Origin: Sipunculus nudus
Lineage: Eukaryota; Annelida; Sipuncula; Golfingiida; Sipunculidae
Direction of reading: 5' to 3'
DNA: 64,000 nucleotides
Assembly: GCA_026874595.1 (NCBI GenBank)
Contig: CM049321.1
Span: 46,555,797 to 46,619,796 of the forward strand
In this document: in pieces, positions 1 through 11,018 of the stretch
Layout of the letters: the number at the start of each line of letters is the position of its first letter
Numbering within the stretch: position 1 is the first letter of the stretch
The notes under the pieces: model-generated
What the model was told of the DNA's origin: nothing
Database searches by the model: none
The model's input: only the letters and a program-made list of their open reading frames with translations
Made by a program: the position numbers and the translations under genes

Positions 1-600
1 CAGACAATCAAGCTCATATCTCCGGAACCTTTTGACCAAACCGGCCAAAATTTTCCATGTGTATAGATCTCACAAAGCTCTTTATCATACACAAAACTGG
101 TGGCGCCACCTGCACCCATTTTTGCACAGCGTCAGTCTGTTTGTCTGCCATGGGCTAAAATCACTCATATCTCTGTAGTGGTTTGACATAACTGCCAAAT
201 ATATTGCAGGTTGATACCTCCTGGACAGCTTTCTTGATTTTATGACAGTTGGTGCCACCTACATTCTAGTTTACGCTGCAGACATCCAAGCTCATATCTC
301 CGGAACCGTTTGACTGATTCTGCCAAAATTTTGCATGCGTATAGATGTCACATAGCTCTTTATCATACACAAAACTGGTGGCGCCACCTGCAACCATTTT
401 TGCACAGCATCTGTCTGTTTGTCTGCCATGGGCTTGGATGTATCTATATGGCCCCATGATACACCACCAGTTATGGTGTACTTTGCTGAAAATCCACTGG
501 GTTGCCATTTCTGCTGACTCTTCTAAGAGAAGATCACAGTTTCCATTGAGAATACATTGATTTGCCATATTAATGTGTATTATATTGGTTGATATGTTGC
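1..600. repeat. Degenerate tandem repeat, period about 282 bp
   Basis: Two successive copies of one unit can be aligned: the phrase AAGCTCATATCTCCGGAACC occurs near 10 and again near 286. Each unit contains GGTGGCGCCACCTGCA and a CTGTCTGTTTGTCTGCCATGGG segment. The style (about 300-bp units carrying a GGTGGCGCCACC palindrome) matches the tandem core of the element at 55586-56632, so this is probably the remnant core of a related Pearl/HINE-type repeat. No coding sequence is credible here; the open frames on both strands merely cross the repeat. Confidence 0.7.
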
Positions 601-2394
601 TAACCATCACATATTACCAGGTTCCGTCAGTAATCTAACTAGAAAGTTCAGTTTATCACATGCCTACTACATCGCCCACTGGAGGTTGACTTACTGGCGT
701 GAACTGTATCCTCCTATTTTTCTTGGATCAATATTGTCTTTTAGCTTTAAATGTAGAGTATGTGAGTTTTGGCAGTACCTGTACACAAAATACATTGTTT
801 TGATCTTACAAAAGCGCACAACAGGTGTGCAGTTGACTTGATCATGCCCTGCCAGAATACTTTACATGGCGGCCCCTTGTGTACATCCGAGGCAAGAAGC
901 CAATGGATTCGGTCGAGGTGTTCTGAATATTTAGTTTCGAAGTCGTCCACGTGGCCTCAGACTTAACTGTACAGACCATGGCATGGTACCTGGTCAGGTT
1001 GCCTCATTTATTGCTCTGTGTTACAGGTGGGCCCATATTTTATCATGTATCATATCTGTACGAAGACAGGATGAACTTTCAGCGTTAACATATTTTCATG
1101 TTTTTTTGGTAGTACCAATAGTAATGATATTGCAATGTTTTAAACATACAAGAACATTTGAGATACGAAAATATACCTTTTAGAACATGAGGTCTCTGGA
1201 CCATGCTGAAAATATCAACCCAGTGGGCTCACGTCGGAAGAGAACGAGGCTCTTAAACTCAAGGAGGAACTCATTTGGTACTATATCTATATAAATTCAG
1301 GATTAGATATATATATTATTATCGCCTGAATATTTTGCATTTATGTTCAAGGCTCAACGTCAAAACTGTAACCCTTAGTTTCAGAGAATTTATGCCATTT
1401 TGCAGAAGTGCTTCCATCTGAAAGACATACATAGAACTGATTCAGGCTTCTATTTCCATCTGTATTAAAACCCCTGTAATAATAAACAGTGGAACCTGTC
1501 TGAAAGACCACCTGTCTATTAAGACCACCAAATGTACTAAGATTAGTTATAGCCTACATGTAACTGACCTGTGAATTAAGACCACCTTCGGCCAGTCTTA
1601 TTAGACAGGATCAAATTTAGTTCATTGAACTCATGGAGATAACTTACTGGTTGGAAAGATATGTCTTATCTTAATAAATTCTAAATTTCTTTATTCAGAC
1701 AATTGGGGCCTGGTCCAGTTATCATGAAATACAATGTAATTGTTACAGTGCGAACAAATGTCCGACCATATACAATTTTCTATAGGTAACGGAACTTAAT
1801 TTTGCCGTTTTTCATCTTATCAAAATGTCTGACCTGATATTTATACTTTTTACTCTGATGTAATGATTCTCGGTTTTATGCGTATTGTTTACATACATAG
1901 TCCACTGTTCTCATTTTTACCCATGGATAAGATGGGCAGGAGCTGGTATCATATGGTATTCTGATTTGAGACAATTCATGTAAGTAACACTTGTTGGAGA
2001 ATCTTTGGTTTACATGATACTACAGGTGGTATGAAACAAAATCATAATCTATCCAAAAATCTCATGTAAGTGGTTTTACAGTATATACATCATATAGTGT
2101 TTATTCATTAAAACAATGTTTATATCGTCATATTCATCTACCTTTTTTGTAAAATTAAGAATATTTGTGAATTCTGGCATAGATTATGTATATATGGATG
2201 ATCTCTAGGATTTTATGTTAAGAAATATTCCCGTGATGCCTCCGTGATGAATGTATAAGCTTGTTTATCAACAAGCTGTAAACACACCAATGTTGACAAA
2301 AGAAAAAAACATGTAGTTTAAGGTGGTAGGTTGCATATATGCAGAGCTTACAGTTCACTAGTCGATAAATACCATTTGCAAAACTCCGGTTCGT
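601..2394. other. Gene-free AT-rich stretch upstream of the first zinc-finger gene
   Basis: No open frame resembles a protein. A short block near 980-1030 resembles sequence near 2575-2620 and 10715-10755 (a GG(T/C)ACC(T/A)GG(T)(T/C)AGG-type segment followed by CATT(T/G)CTCTG), so fragments of the region upstream of the zinc-finger gene are repeated several times. The 5' non-coding exon(s) and promoter of the gene at 3055 could lie here, but I cannot point to them. Confidence 0.45.
1489..1613. repeat. Short inverted-repeat (MITE-like) fragment
   Basis: The segment opens with CAGTGGAACCTGTCTGAAAG, contains repeated TTAAGACCACC blocks, and closes with AGTCTTATTAGACAGG, which is nearly the reverse complement of the internal CCTGTCTATTAAGACC. 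The opening bases resemble pogo/Tigger-type terminal repeats (known family feature, recalled and not searched). It is about 125 bp and cannot be autonomous. The right end lacks the full outer terminal repeat, so it may be truncated. Confidence 0.4.
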
Positions 2395-3037
2395 GTGACT
2401 TGCCTTATATATAAGGCAGAATATATATAAGGAAGCATCGGTAACTCATGCTGGATATTTAGTATCTTCGAAAATAACGAAGTATAAACGTTCGGAATAT
2501 TCAAAATATTATATAAATAATTCATTTAAAATGGCATTGTGCATTAATTCATTGTGAGAGAGTTAAACTCCGTATGGAACCTGGTTAGGTTACTTCATTC
2601 ATTGCTCTTTGTTTACATGTATAAACCAAATAAGGGACAGCCAATCTTTTCAGGTATTTGTGGAGCTGATGGTCAATACCCATACTGGTCACATATTGAA
2701 AATTAATAAATTATCCTGAATAAATAATTCTCAATGGGAGATTGTAATGAACCAATATTCAGTGATGCAAAATTTCAACAAATTAACTTTCATGCATGAT
2801 ATTTACCACATACAACAAAAATATATATCCACAATTTCAATTAGTTGTGTTCTAACTGACTTAGCAAACATTTAAATTCTACCTCACACTGTGCTAATTT
2901 GTTACAAGTGTACTTGTTAGCAATTACATTTTAAAATAAATGCAACAGAAGATAAGAGCATGGCTAATCAATTAATACAATATTCATTCTGTGTTTTTTG
3001 TATCTATTTTAATTATTGTATTCCTATTATGTTGCAG
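2395..3037 (+). repeat. Segmental duplication, copy 1: region upstream of the zinc-finger exon
   Basis: This block aligns piecewise with about 10556-11802. Shared landmarks include ATCTTCGAAAATAACGAAGT, AAAATGGCATTGTGC, a TGATATTTAC(C/T) segment and the polypyrimidine tract ending TTGCAG just before the zinc-finger coding exon. Because the upstream intron and acceptor are shared, the paralogues arose by DNA duplication and not by retroposition. The intron 3' end (AG at 3036-3037) is the functional part. Confidence 0.65.
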
Positions 3038-3054
3038 GTGTCGCAGAAAAAGTG

Positions 3055-4485
3055 ATGGAACCCACTGAACCATCACAATGTTCAAGTATGTTTGTTAAGG
3101 AAGAAAATGACATCAGCTGCTTCAAGAGTGAATCGAATACCTTCAGGCAGGACAGTGCATTTGATAGGGTCAATGTGTATGACTTCATCAAGAGGGAATT
3201 AGATGAGCAGGATAAACAGATCAGTGTAAATGATGGCAAAAAAGATCTGCCTGGTGGTACCAAGATCACTGAAAAGTACAGTCAAAGTCCACTTGAATAC
3301 ACAAATAATGCTATTACAGAGGAGGAAACACCAAGTTCTCCTGTAGATATACAGGGTGATATGTCAGATGAGAACAGGGGTCGCCAAAAATACACATGTA
3401 CTAATATAACAGATGGAAAAACTCTCAGTTCAGAAGAACCAACTCAGATTACTGTTCATGTATCATCAGTTGTATCTGGTGAAAATGATGATGAATCTAC
3501 TGACTTTATAAAAAGAGAACCTGGATTAATTCCAAATACGGTAGAAGACAAAATGGAGGAGCAGACAGGGGTTAACGCTTTTGTATGTGAGCATTGCTGC
3601 AAACAATTTTCTAAGCGGGGTGACCTGAATAAGCACATGAAGTCACATGGTACAGAAAACCCATATAAGTGTGAGCATTGTGAAAAATTTTTCCCAAAAC
3701 CAAGTCATCTCAAGGTACATATGAGAAGACATACTGGAGAAAAACCATTTGCGTGCGAGACGTGTGGCAAATGTTTCTCTGAGCAAAGGAAGCTGAAGGT
3801 TCACAACAGGATGCATACTGGAGAAAAACCTTTTATGTGTAAGCTGTGTGGCAAATGTTTCTCTCAGCAGAGTAACCTGACTGATCATACCTTAAAGCAC
3901 ACAGGAGAAAAACCATTTAGATGTGAGCAGTGTGGCAAATGTTTCTCTCAGAAGAGCAATCTGAAGAGACATTTCAGGACACACACTGGGGAAAAACCAT
4001 TTAAGTGTGAGGAGTGTGGCAAATGTTATTCTCAGCAGGGTGATTTGAAGAATCACTTGAGGACACACACTGGAGAAAAACCATATAACTGTTTCCTTTG
4101 TGGCAAATGTTTCCCACGAATGACTGACTTGAAGTGTCACACCAGGACACATACCGGAGAAAAACCTTCTAGCTGTAAGCAGTGTGGTAAACGTTTCTCT
4201 CAGCATAGTTACCTCAAGATTCACATGAGGACACACACTGGAGAAAAACCATTTACCTGTGAGCATTGTGGCAAAGGTTTCACGGTAAAGGGTAAGCTGA
4301 CGGCTCATATCAGGACACATACAGGTGAAAAACCATTCAAATGTGAGCATTGTGGCAAATCATTTGCTGATCAAAGTACACATAATGCACACGTCAAGAT
4401 GCACATCAGGAAAAAAGGCACTTCGAAGATTGTGGCAAATGTTTCTCTCAAAAGATCATTTATTTTCAAAAAAAATATTTTCTAA
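3055..4485 (+). CDS. C2H2 zinc-finger protein, 10 fingers, putative DNA-binding transcription regulator
   Basis: A single large coding exon for about 476 residues. The ATG at 3055 is preferred because a good splice acceptor (TTATGTTGCAG) ends at 3037; the open frame upstream of it is intron. Residues 1-175 are acidic, polar and without a named domain (no KRAB, BTB or SCAN seen). They carry three psi-K-x-E SUMOylation-type motifs: VKEE near 14-17, IKRE near 45-48 and IKRE near 152-155. Residues about 176-450 hold ten consecutive C2H2 fingers with TGEKP-type linkers. Predicted contact residues (-1,2,3,6) differ from finger to finger: KGDK, KSHV, ERKV, QSND, QSNR, QGDN, RTDC, QSYI, VGKA, DSTA. 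Finger 10 has His where the helix Leu is usual. The family acts in the nucleus as sequence-specific DNA binders, sometimes RNA or protein binders. Target unknown. A decayed eleventh finger follows out of frame. Confidence is high for the class; function is inferred. Confidence 0.92.
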   Translation: MEPTEPSQCSSMFVKEENDISCFKSESNTFRQDSAFDRVNVYDFIKRELDEQDKQISVNDGKKDLPGGTKITEKYSQSPLEYTNNAITEEETPSSPVDIQGDMSDENRGRQKYTCTNITDGKTLSSEEPTQITVHVSSVVSGENDDESTDFIKREPGLIPNTVEDKMEEQTGVNAFVCEHCCKQFSKRGDLNKHMKSHGTENPYKCEHCEKFFPKPSHLKVHMRRHTGEKPFACETCGKCFSEQRKLKVHNRMHTGEKPFMCKLCGKCFSQQSNLTDHTLKHTGEKPFRCEQCGKCFSQKSNLKRHFRTHTGEKPFKCEECGKCYSQQGDLKNHLRTHTGEKPYNCFLCGKCFPRMTDLKCHTRTHTGEKPSSCKQCGKRFSQHSYLKIHMRTHTGEKPFTCEHCGKGFTVKGKLTAHIRTHTGEKPFKCEHCGKSFADQSTHNAHVKMHIRKKGTSKIVANVSLKRSFIFKKNIF

Positions 4486-4600
4486 ACACATGAACACATA
4501 CTGGAGAGAAAATAAAACATTATATTAATGTGACAGTAATGTGAAACCTGAACAACCTAAAAATTCATGCAAGAAATCGGGCAAATGTTACAATAAGTAG
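4425..4600 (+). pseudogene. Decayed fingers beyond the C-terminus of the 10-finger gene
   Basis: In a different frame from the live gene, the DNA near 4420-4500 still reads as a finger start (GAT TGT GGC AAA TGT TTC TCT, that is D-C-G-K-C-F-S) and later as a T-H-T-G-E-K linker, with a stop in between. A second remnant near 4566-4600 reads C-K-K-S-G-K-C-Y and then stops. The last residues of the live protein are therefore frameshifted finger sequence, and the array was once longer. Confidence 0.7.
4511..4516 (+). terminator. Candidate poly(A) signal AATAAA
   Basis: AATAAA lies 26 bases past the stop codon of the 10-finger gene, on its strand. It would give a very short 3' UTR. It sits inside decayed finger sequence and could be chance in AT-rich DNA. 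Confidence 0.35.
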
Positions 4601-4859
4601 TTAATGTGAGCAGATGAGTTATCACACACATCATATAGGGGAGGAGTGTTTGCTTATGGTGTGAGTTGCGCGATGTGGACTGGCAGGTGTGCTATTGAAG
4701 GTGTACTACACATTGTTACTAAAAAGAACCATTTTCACAACATTATTTTTATTATCATTTTTGTTATTCTTATTAAAAATGGAGATAGCTGGAGCAAAAT
4801 AGCATGCAAAAAACTATTTCCCTGCCAGAACAAAGAGGTTCATTGGTTTAAACATCACC

Positions 4860-5031
4860 ATTGAAGCACTTTATCACTATACTTTCAGAGTGCCCCCCCC
4901 CGTCCCCCCATTGAGGCACTTTATCACTATACTTTCATAGTGCCCCCCCCCCCCCCCCGTCCCCCCATTGAGGCACTTTATCACTATACTTACAGAGTGG
5001 CCCCCACCCCCCCCCCCCCCCCCCCCCCCGA
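4860..5031. repeat. Three-unit minisatellite with long poly-C tracts
   Basis: Three head-to-tail units of about 50-56 bp each begin ATTGA(A/G)GCACTTTATCACT and end in runs of C, the last more than 20 C long with one A interruption. The homologous place downstream of the paralogous zinc-finger copies (about 13375-13420 and 22170-22225) carries the same GCAC stem and C-runs of other lengths. The expansion is therefore copy-specific. The minus strand is G-rich enough to form G-quadruplexes. Confidence 0.8.
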
Positions 5032-5946
5032 GGAACCTAGTAATAGTTATCAATGAGGAAGCGGATCAATTAGTTTTACGTGGTTTAGTGTGGATATAAA
5101 TTAGGAATTATGGTGTTTTTAATTGATTTATATACTCTGGCTGATTGTTCGGTTTCAGATTTTCATTATAAATATTTCTTTGATGAAAAAGAGAAGATTT
5201 AGTGAAAAGTATGTTCACCTAGTACGCCGATACAGAGTTAAATATTTCTACTAAAATCATTTTTACATTTCATTATTATTTATTGGACTGGAAGTGTTGC
5301 TTCATAAAAAAGATGTGGATTTTTACGACTGATGTGTTAACTGTTAATGGTATTGTTAGGTATAGTTTACATAGCAAGCCTCCCAGTTACGCTTACAAGC
5401 CCGCTTTATAAAATACTGGTGTAAGAGCGAGGATAGAGATTTTTAAATAAATCATATAATTTTCTTAAAATAAACAAACGTGGGTCTTTCCCTTGGTGTG
5501 TGAACCATTTCTAATATGTTCAAACAAGAAATGTGCGGGTAGCTACAAGCTTTGCTTCGAGTCATTATTTATCTGTATTAGACACTAGGGACCAGGCAGT
5601 AATTTTGTGCTTGGATTTCCATGGTGAATGAGCCTGGTAGAAACTACAGTTAAATAAATACCCCTCTATCAAATAGAAGTGGTACTATTTGGTAGAAATG
5701 GTATACATAACATAAAAGGAAAAACCCTTACACTGGATCGTTTCTGTCTGACAATTCAACCTGTGAACCTATTATTCATCAGATGCGATTGAGAAACCAT
5801 CTCGGGAACTTGTTTCTCAATTTTTGTTGTTTCGGTACAAATTTATTCTGGTGTAACCACAAATAAAAAGTGTTGAAGATTAAAGTTATTTTTCCTTCAT
5901 ACACTATTTTGTCCTTCTTTGTTCACATAGCCAGTGGAAATAAACT

Positions 5947-6034
5947 GGTTCCTCGATGTTGTGATCCAGCAATAGGGTGACTATACACGCAGGACCCGCA
6001 GGTGCGGTAGACATCAGACCTGGCTAAAACCAGG
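5947..6034 (+). repeat. SINE 3'-body fragment
   Basis: About 88 bp aligning with 6370-6457 on the same strand and with the body of the tRNA-headed SINE at 28740-28978 on the opposite strand. The shared core is a GACCC(G/A)CAGGTGCGG segment. The tRNA-like head is missing, as expected for 5'-truncated SINE insertions. Confidence 0.6.
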
Positions 6035-6369
6035 ATTTAAATGAGAGGAAGCCCGTGCTAGCGCCCTGTGATGACAATTCCGAAGATGTACATGACTCTT
6101 CATGGATTAAGAAAAGCTATGTTTGGATAAAAAATAATGAAGGCAGTGACTCCCCCAAAATGTCCAGTACATCCTGTCAAGCTCTCTGCATGGAGCACTA
6201 TTGACAAGTGTTCCATATTTCCATCCAATATAGCCCCAGTGCAGATATTTACTATGAATAGTTAACACTGTTAAATTGGTAAAAGATGTCTGACTAAATT
6301 GAGCTCAGTCTTAATCAAGTAAATAAACAATTTGCAAAGATTCAAGTCCACAAATGCTGGTTTTAAATC

Positions 6370-6457
6370 GGTTGATCGGTGTTGTTTTCCAGCAGTCGGG
6401 ATGACTATACTCCGAGGACCTGCAGGTGCGGTAGACATCGGACCTGATAAAGCCAGG
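6370..6457 (+). repeat. SINE 3'-body fragment, second copy
   Basis: Same family as 5947-6034: GGTTGATCGGTGTTG, then GACCTGCAGGTGCGGTAGAC, then an A-rich CCAGG end. No tRNA-like head is visible upstream. Its proximity to the first fragment may reflect local duplication or independent insertion. Confidence 0.55.
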
Positions 6458-7400
6458 TTAAAGCCCTTGTCACCCTAAGTTAGACGAGCTTTAACTAATT
6501 GTCATTAGACCGTCAAAATCCTAGGTTAATACTCTGATCCTGGTGTAATCCCCTAGAGTGCACAAAGTCAAATACACTGACCGATGTCGAGCTAGCTGCT
6601 AAGCCAAATAATGCCTGTATTAACCTGAAAATCCGACTGGAGTTGCAAAGCTGTCAAACAGGGAAATAAGGTCCGCCCTCAAATTAAAAGATTTTACCTC
6701 TACACATTTATAAATCATTTACACGGCGTGCAAAATAAATAAAAATAGCCAAACCAGCTTTTAACAAATGACATATTTATTTATTGGACTAGAAGCGTCT
6801 CTTATATAAAAAATAAATTGATCTGAACCATGCACTGGTTATTATTGTTAAGCCTATATCAGTATCCGCTACTGTCGCCGCACTAGATTTAAGGCCAGTT
6901 TTCTGGTGATTTCCTGTGACCACGCGGGGCAAGTCCTTGGGGAACCCCTCGGTTTTTCAATTGACTGAATATAACTTGCTGTCATTGATAAAAAGTTGCT
7001 TTTTGCTCGAAGACCAAGTTTTTTTTTAAATTAAGCCAAAGCAGTACATATAAATTATATAGTTAAGGTGTTAGAGCCCTGCGAGGGACAGAACCCGCCC
7101 CGCGGTAAGAATTTTCATTGTTTTGCTGGGAGGCCAAACAAAAAAAAAAAAAAATAAATAAATAAAATAAATGCTTGGAGTTGGGTATGCGGGCAAAAAC
7201 GCTAGGATGAACGGGGAGGGGAGGGCTACGAGATTTTCTGTTTAATTCTGGGTTTTTTACATACTATTTAGTAAATCCAGTTATATTAAATTAAGTATAA
7301 TTAAGTATAATTGCGTTGCAACGTTCGAACGCAGATAATTTCCTCCACAAATCTATTGGGAAGCCTGAAGAGCAGGTAAGGAAGTGATAAGATAGGGGTC

Positions 7401-10400
7401 ATACAATGAAATTACAAGAACGTTTATAGTTTTAATTATACTTTCCGAGAAACTATCTTCAGCAAAGGTATGTCAGGTCAATGTGGGCCATTTCGGGTTA
7501 CACCGACACATAAATTGTCCCTCTTTGTTATGTTTAACATATCCGCATATTGCTCATATACAGACCAAGATTCTCGTCATTCCTGTTTCAGTTCCAGGTC
7601 ACCAGTCTCCCGCTCTATCTATTATTGGCCAGAAAATGCTACTATGTGTACCTCGATTTCGAGTTATAATGCAGTTCACGTCGACGCCACCAGGTGGCGC
7701 CACCGGCCGATGCTGTGGCCACGAAAATCAGCCCCTCTGTCGGCCGACCTCTGGCTCTCTATATAAGTGTTCTTAAACAACCAGACCTTTTCTATAAAAT
7801 ATGTCACTATTTCTGCTCATCCCTCAACTACAGTCCCCTTACATGCCATTTTTATTTAACGCGAGATGCACCCAGTGACCCCGTTCATGTCCTTTAGCCC
7901 GGTCCTGTCAATTAGGCCTACAGGACACGTGGTTGTATTTATTTTCCCTATATAACATCTATAAAACACCTGAGGTTTGGGCCTCTTTTAAATAATTTTC
8001 AAAATAAATTCTGATATTAAACTTTTTTTTACCTGAGAATTTGTTGTTTCTTCAGTCAAACTTGACCAAGAAAAAGGGGGCTTGTGTATCTCCTTTTTTA
8101 ACCATCCTGGCCCGAATGCAGTGAAGCCCAAAATACCCCACTAAGCAGTCCCAAACTAGCATTTGGACAACATCTCTTTGATTGGCCATAGATTTAAAAC
8201 AAATTGACCAATACTGTCAATTTTATTGGGAATTATGCTTAACATACTTAAAAATCAAACAATGGGGTGTTTTTGATGCTCCAGCACATGATGGCTAGAG
8301 CCAACCAGAGAAAGCCAGACCATTTACTACTCTCCTTCAGGTTCAGGGCTTGGTGACCCCAGGTCATGTAAACAAATAGGACCACGTGACCTACACACTT
8401 CCCCACATTTCCCAGGGATGCAATATGGCGGTGTAACCTTCGGCCGCTGTCGATACCGACTGACAGCCTCAAATCGACCATATCAGCCGCCAGCGCCCAG
8501 CTAGCAACCAATTCGGCCGCAACCCCGACGGAGCCACTGCTTGGGAACGAACACCAGTATGACCAATCATTCATATCGGCCGCAGCTTTGGCGGCGTCGA
8601 CCATTTCGGCCGCCGGGCTACCTAATTACAAACACGGTTGCATCATAATTAGAACTAGCGTATTCAACCAGAAATATGATGGACTTAATCAAATATATAT
8701 TTATTTAAAATATGATTGGACATATTTATAAGAAACATTTTAAATTTATAAGCGTAAGAAAATATCTGGAATTACAACTCATGTACTTGCACTGAATATA
8801 ATAGAACATTACTTTGTCCTGAAACTTAGTACTTACGCTTTGTTGTATTATGTTAATTTGTTGTTAATATATTTAAATGTAGGTTCCTTTCAGAAATTTA
8901 TTTATCATAATGCTTTGTATAGTTTTTTCTTCAAAGACAGGAAACCCGTACTAAATTCATGATATTATAATTTTTAAATCATGCTAGAAAACTTATCTCC
9001 CCGTAGAGAGACCCCTTCTGTTGCTGCGGTATGACCAGTGTAATTGTACGGATCAAATATTTATGTGCACATTGTTAGACAAATGATGTGGAATATGTAT
9101 GTAGCGGGTCGATCTTAAACTCGTCAACCTTAAATTCGTCTGGTTTGTTTCCTGAGTTCTCCCTCAGGGATTCGCTTGAATTTTTCGCTTATTCCAAGCC
9201 AGAGTTCCCCCTTCAGATTTAGTCTTGTTTTACATAATAATAGAGTAGGTAAGAGCCGGAAATCTAGCATAGGAGACGGCATTCCGCTCATACTGTTGGT
9301 TGTGGCAGCACGCCATTTCAACCTTTAAATTGTCTCTATTTTCATGTAGATGAGTTATCATTTTTCTTATAGTTAAAGGTTTCTTATTTTTAACTACCTT
9401 TATAACTCTCCTTACTAAATGGTATCTAAATTTATGCTTTGACGTAACTTTTAACATTGACTCAGTTTACTCTCGAGCTTAAACATGGTCTCCGTTTTGC
9501 TCTCGAGCTTAAACGTAACTTATACTCTCTCTGAAACCCGACTTCAATTTTTGCTCATGCATAGAATACCCACATGCGAATGTTTTCTTAATGTATATCT
9601 CCGTATGTCTTCATGTATGTTAAATCGTGTTATAAAGGAATTCCGCTCATACTGTTTGTTGTGGCAGCACCCCATTTCAACATTTGTCTGTATTTTCCTG
9701 TGGTAAAGTTGGCGTCACTTTGTCGTCGCTTTGCCCAACATCTCCATGAATACATATTTACGACCCCGTTACAGATCAAGCCCCCAGGGATGAGATGTCA
9801 TGGTTTTTAAACGTCGAGTGTGTTATTATGCGCATTAACACTTGTATGCTATGAGTAGGCCTACAAAGATTCTCGAATGTCGCTACACGGACTATCTTAC
9901 AATACTGGCCAGTATTTAATTTCTTGGACCGCAAGACGTCGCTTTTACCCGTTGAGGACCCGGATATTTCGCCTCGAACTGCGCGTGTCGCTTTATGCCA
10001 TGTCATGCTTGACTACGTCGAGGATCACTGTGCTCTGTTCACTATGTACAAAATTTAAAGCTGCTTGAAATTGTTGTTTTGTGCGCCTGTAGGCGATTTC
10101 TGTTTTCACGAAGGAAATCAAAGCCGGCTGGTTTTCGGAGTGTCAAAGGAATTCACCACACAAGGTAATTTTTTCGCCGCTGAACTGTTGCATGTACCAC
10201 TGCTAATTATTTTAGTGGAACACGTGTCTTTGACGTTTTAATGTTCATTTTGAACTGTGACTAGAATAGTTCTTAACAGAACATTTTTGCAGGACTTTTT
10301 TACAGAGCAAGCATGGAATCCGGTGTACATGGACGAAGTTATGCGTGTATACGGACGGACGTAATGTTTTAGGATTCATGTCGATGTCATATGATCAGGC

Positions 10401-10555
10401 ATATCATGGCATATGTTGAGTACTACTAATATGAGACGGTCAGGTCAGTTTAGACCCATGTTGTAAATGAAGACCGCCTCATTATCGCTCAGGCCAATAA
10501 TATTCCATTTTGGAACAACTTGTCCAGGTTTTATTTTTACCTGGATACATGTATA
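7401..10555. other. Gene-poor region with a GC-rich island, no gene recognised
   Basis: Two stretches stand out from the AT-rich background: 7590-7770, with several CpGs, the palindrome at 7687-7700 and a TATATAAG near 7758; and 8400-8625, rich in CGGCCGC-type sites. Either could be a promoter or first non-coding exon, but no coding exon follows. A phrase ATTCCGCTCATACTGTT plus TGTGGCAGCAC occurs near 9282 and 9640, a short dispersed direct repeat. The open frames on either strand have no recognisable domain. Confidence 0.4.
7687..7700 (+). promoter_or_regulatory. CTCF-consensus-like site
   Basis: The 14 bases CCACCAGGTGGCGC match the widely used CTCF core consensus CCASYAGRKGGCRS at every position. 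CTCF is conserved across most bilaterians, so an insulator role is possible. The match overlaps a 15-base near-palindrome (CGCCACCAGGTGGCG). Similar GGTGGCGCC motifs occur in the dispersed repeats of this window, so it could be repeat-derived chance. Confidence 0.3.
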
Positions 10556-10966
10556 AGGTGTCATCCGTAACTTAAGCTGCATTCAAAAGGACTGGATACT
10601 CACTATATCTTCGAAAATAACGAAGTGTAAACATGTATAATATTCCTGATATACATGTAATAACAATAATTCATATAAAATGGCATTGTGCGTGAGTTCA
10701 GTGTGTAAGAGTTCAGCTCCGAATGGCACCAGGGTAGGCGACGCCATGCATTGTTCTGTTTGCAGGAATCTAATAAAATCGTGTCCACCATTTAGTTAAG
10801 GTAGTAACGTCTTTTGCATTCATTGTGTACTCTTGTCTCAAACAAATCCCAATAAGTCTTTCTTTCTTATGCAAAACCCCCATATGATATATATCATTTT
10901 AAACCTTATAAAATTATCCATCTGGTGATATATAATATGTATTTATATCTCATCTAACTGTTTTAA

Positions 10967-11018
<52 letters not shown>

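Larger units (their letters stand above)
5032..7400. other. Intergenic DNA with two SINE bodies, no gene recognised
   Basis: AT-rich with many stops in all frames. Two copies of a SINE body lie at 5947-6034 and 6370-6457 (listed separately). A poly-A tract with a TAAA microsatellite sits near 7138-7170. Nothing else resembles a gene or RNA. Confidence 0.5.

Noticed and set aside
3643-4350. Antisense open frames with repeated L-L-R-E-T-F-A-T motifs
   Set aside because: They are the reverse strand of the repeated zinc-finger units, so the periodicity is inherited from the sense gene.
7470-7897. Small gene behind a TATATAAG
   Set aside because: Three overlapping short frames with no similarity I recognise. 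The TATA-like element lies inside the frames and not upstream of them.
8248-8604. 118-codon minus-strand open frame in a GC-rich island
   Set aside because: Alanine-rich composition follows from CGGCCGC repeats. There is no domain, no splice context and no duplicate to support it.
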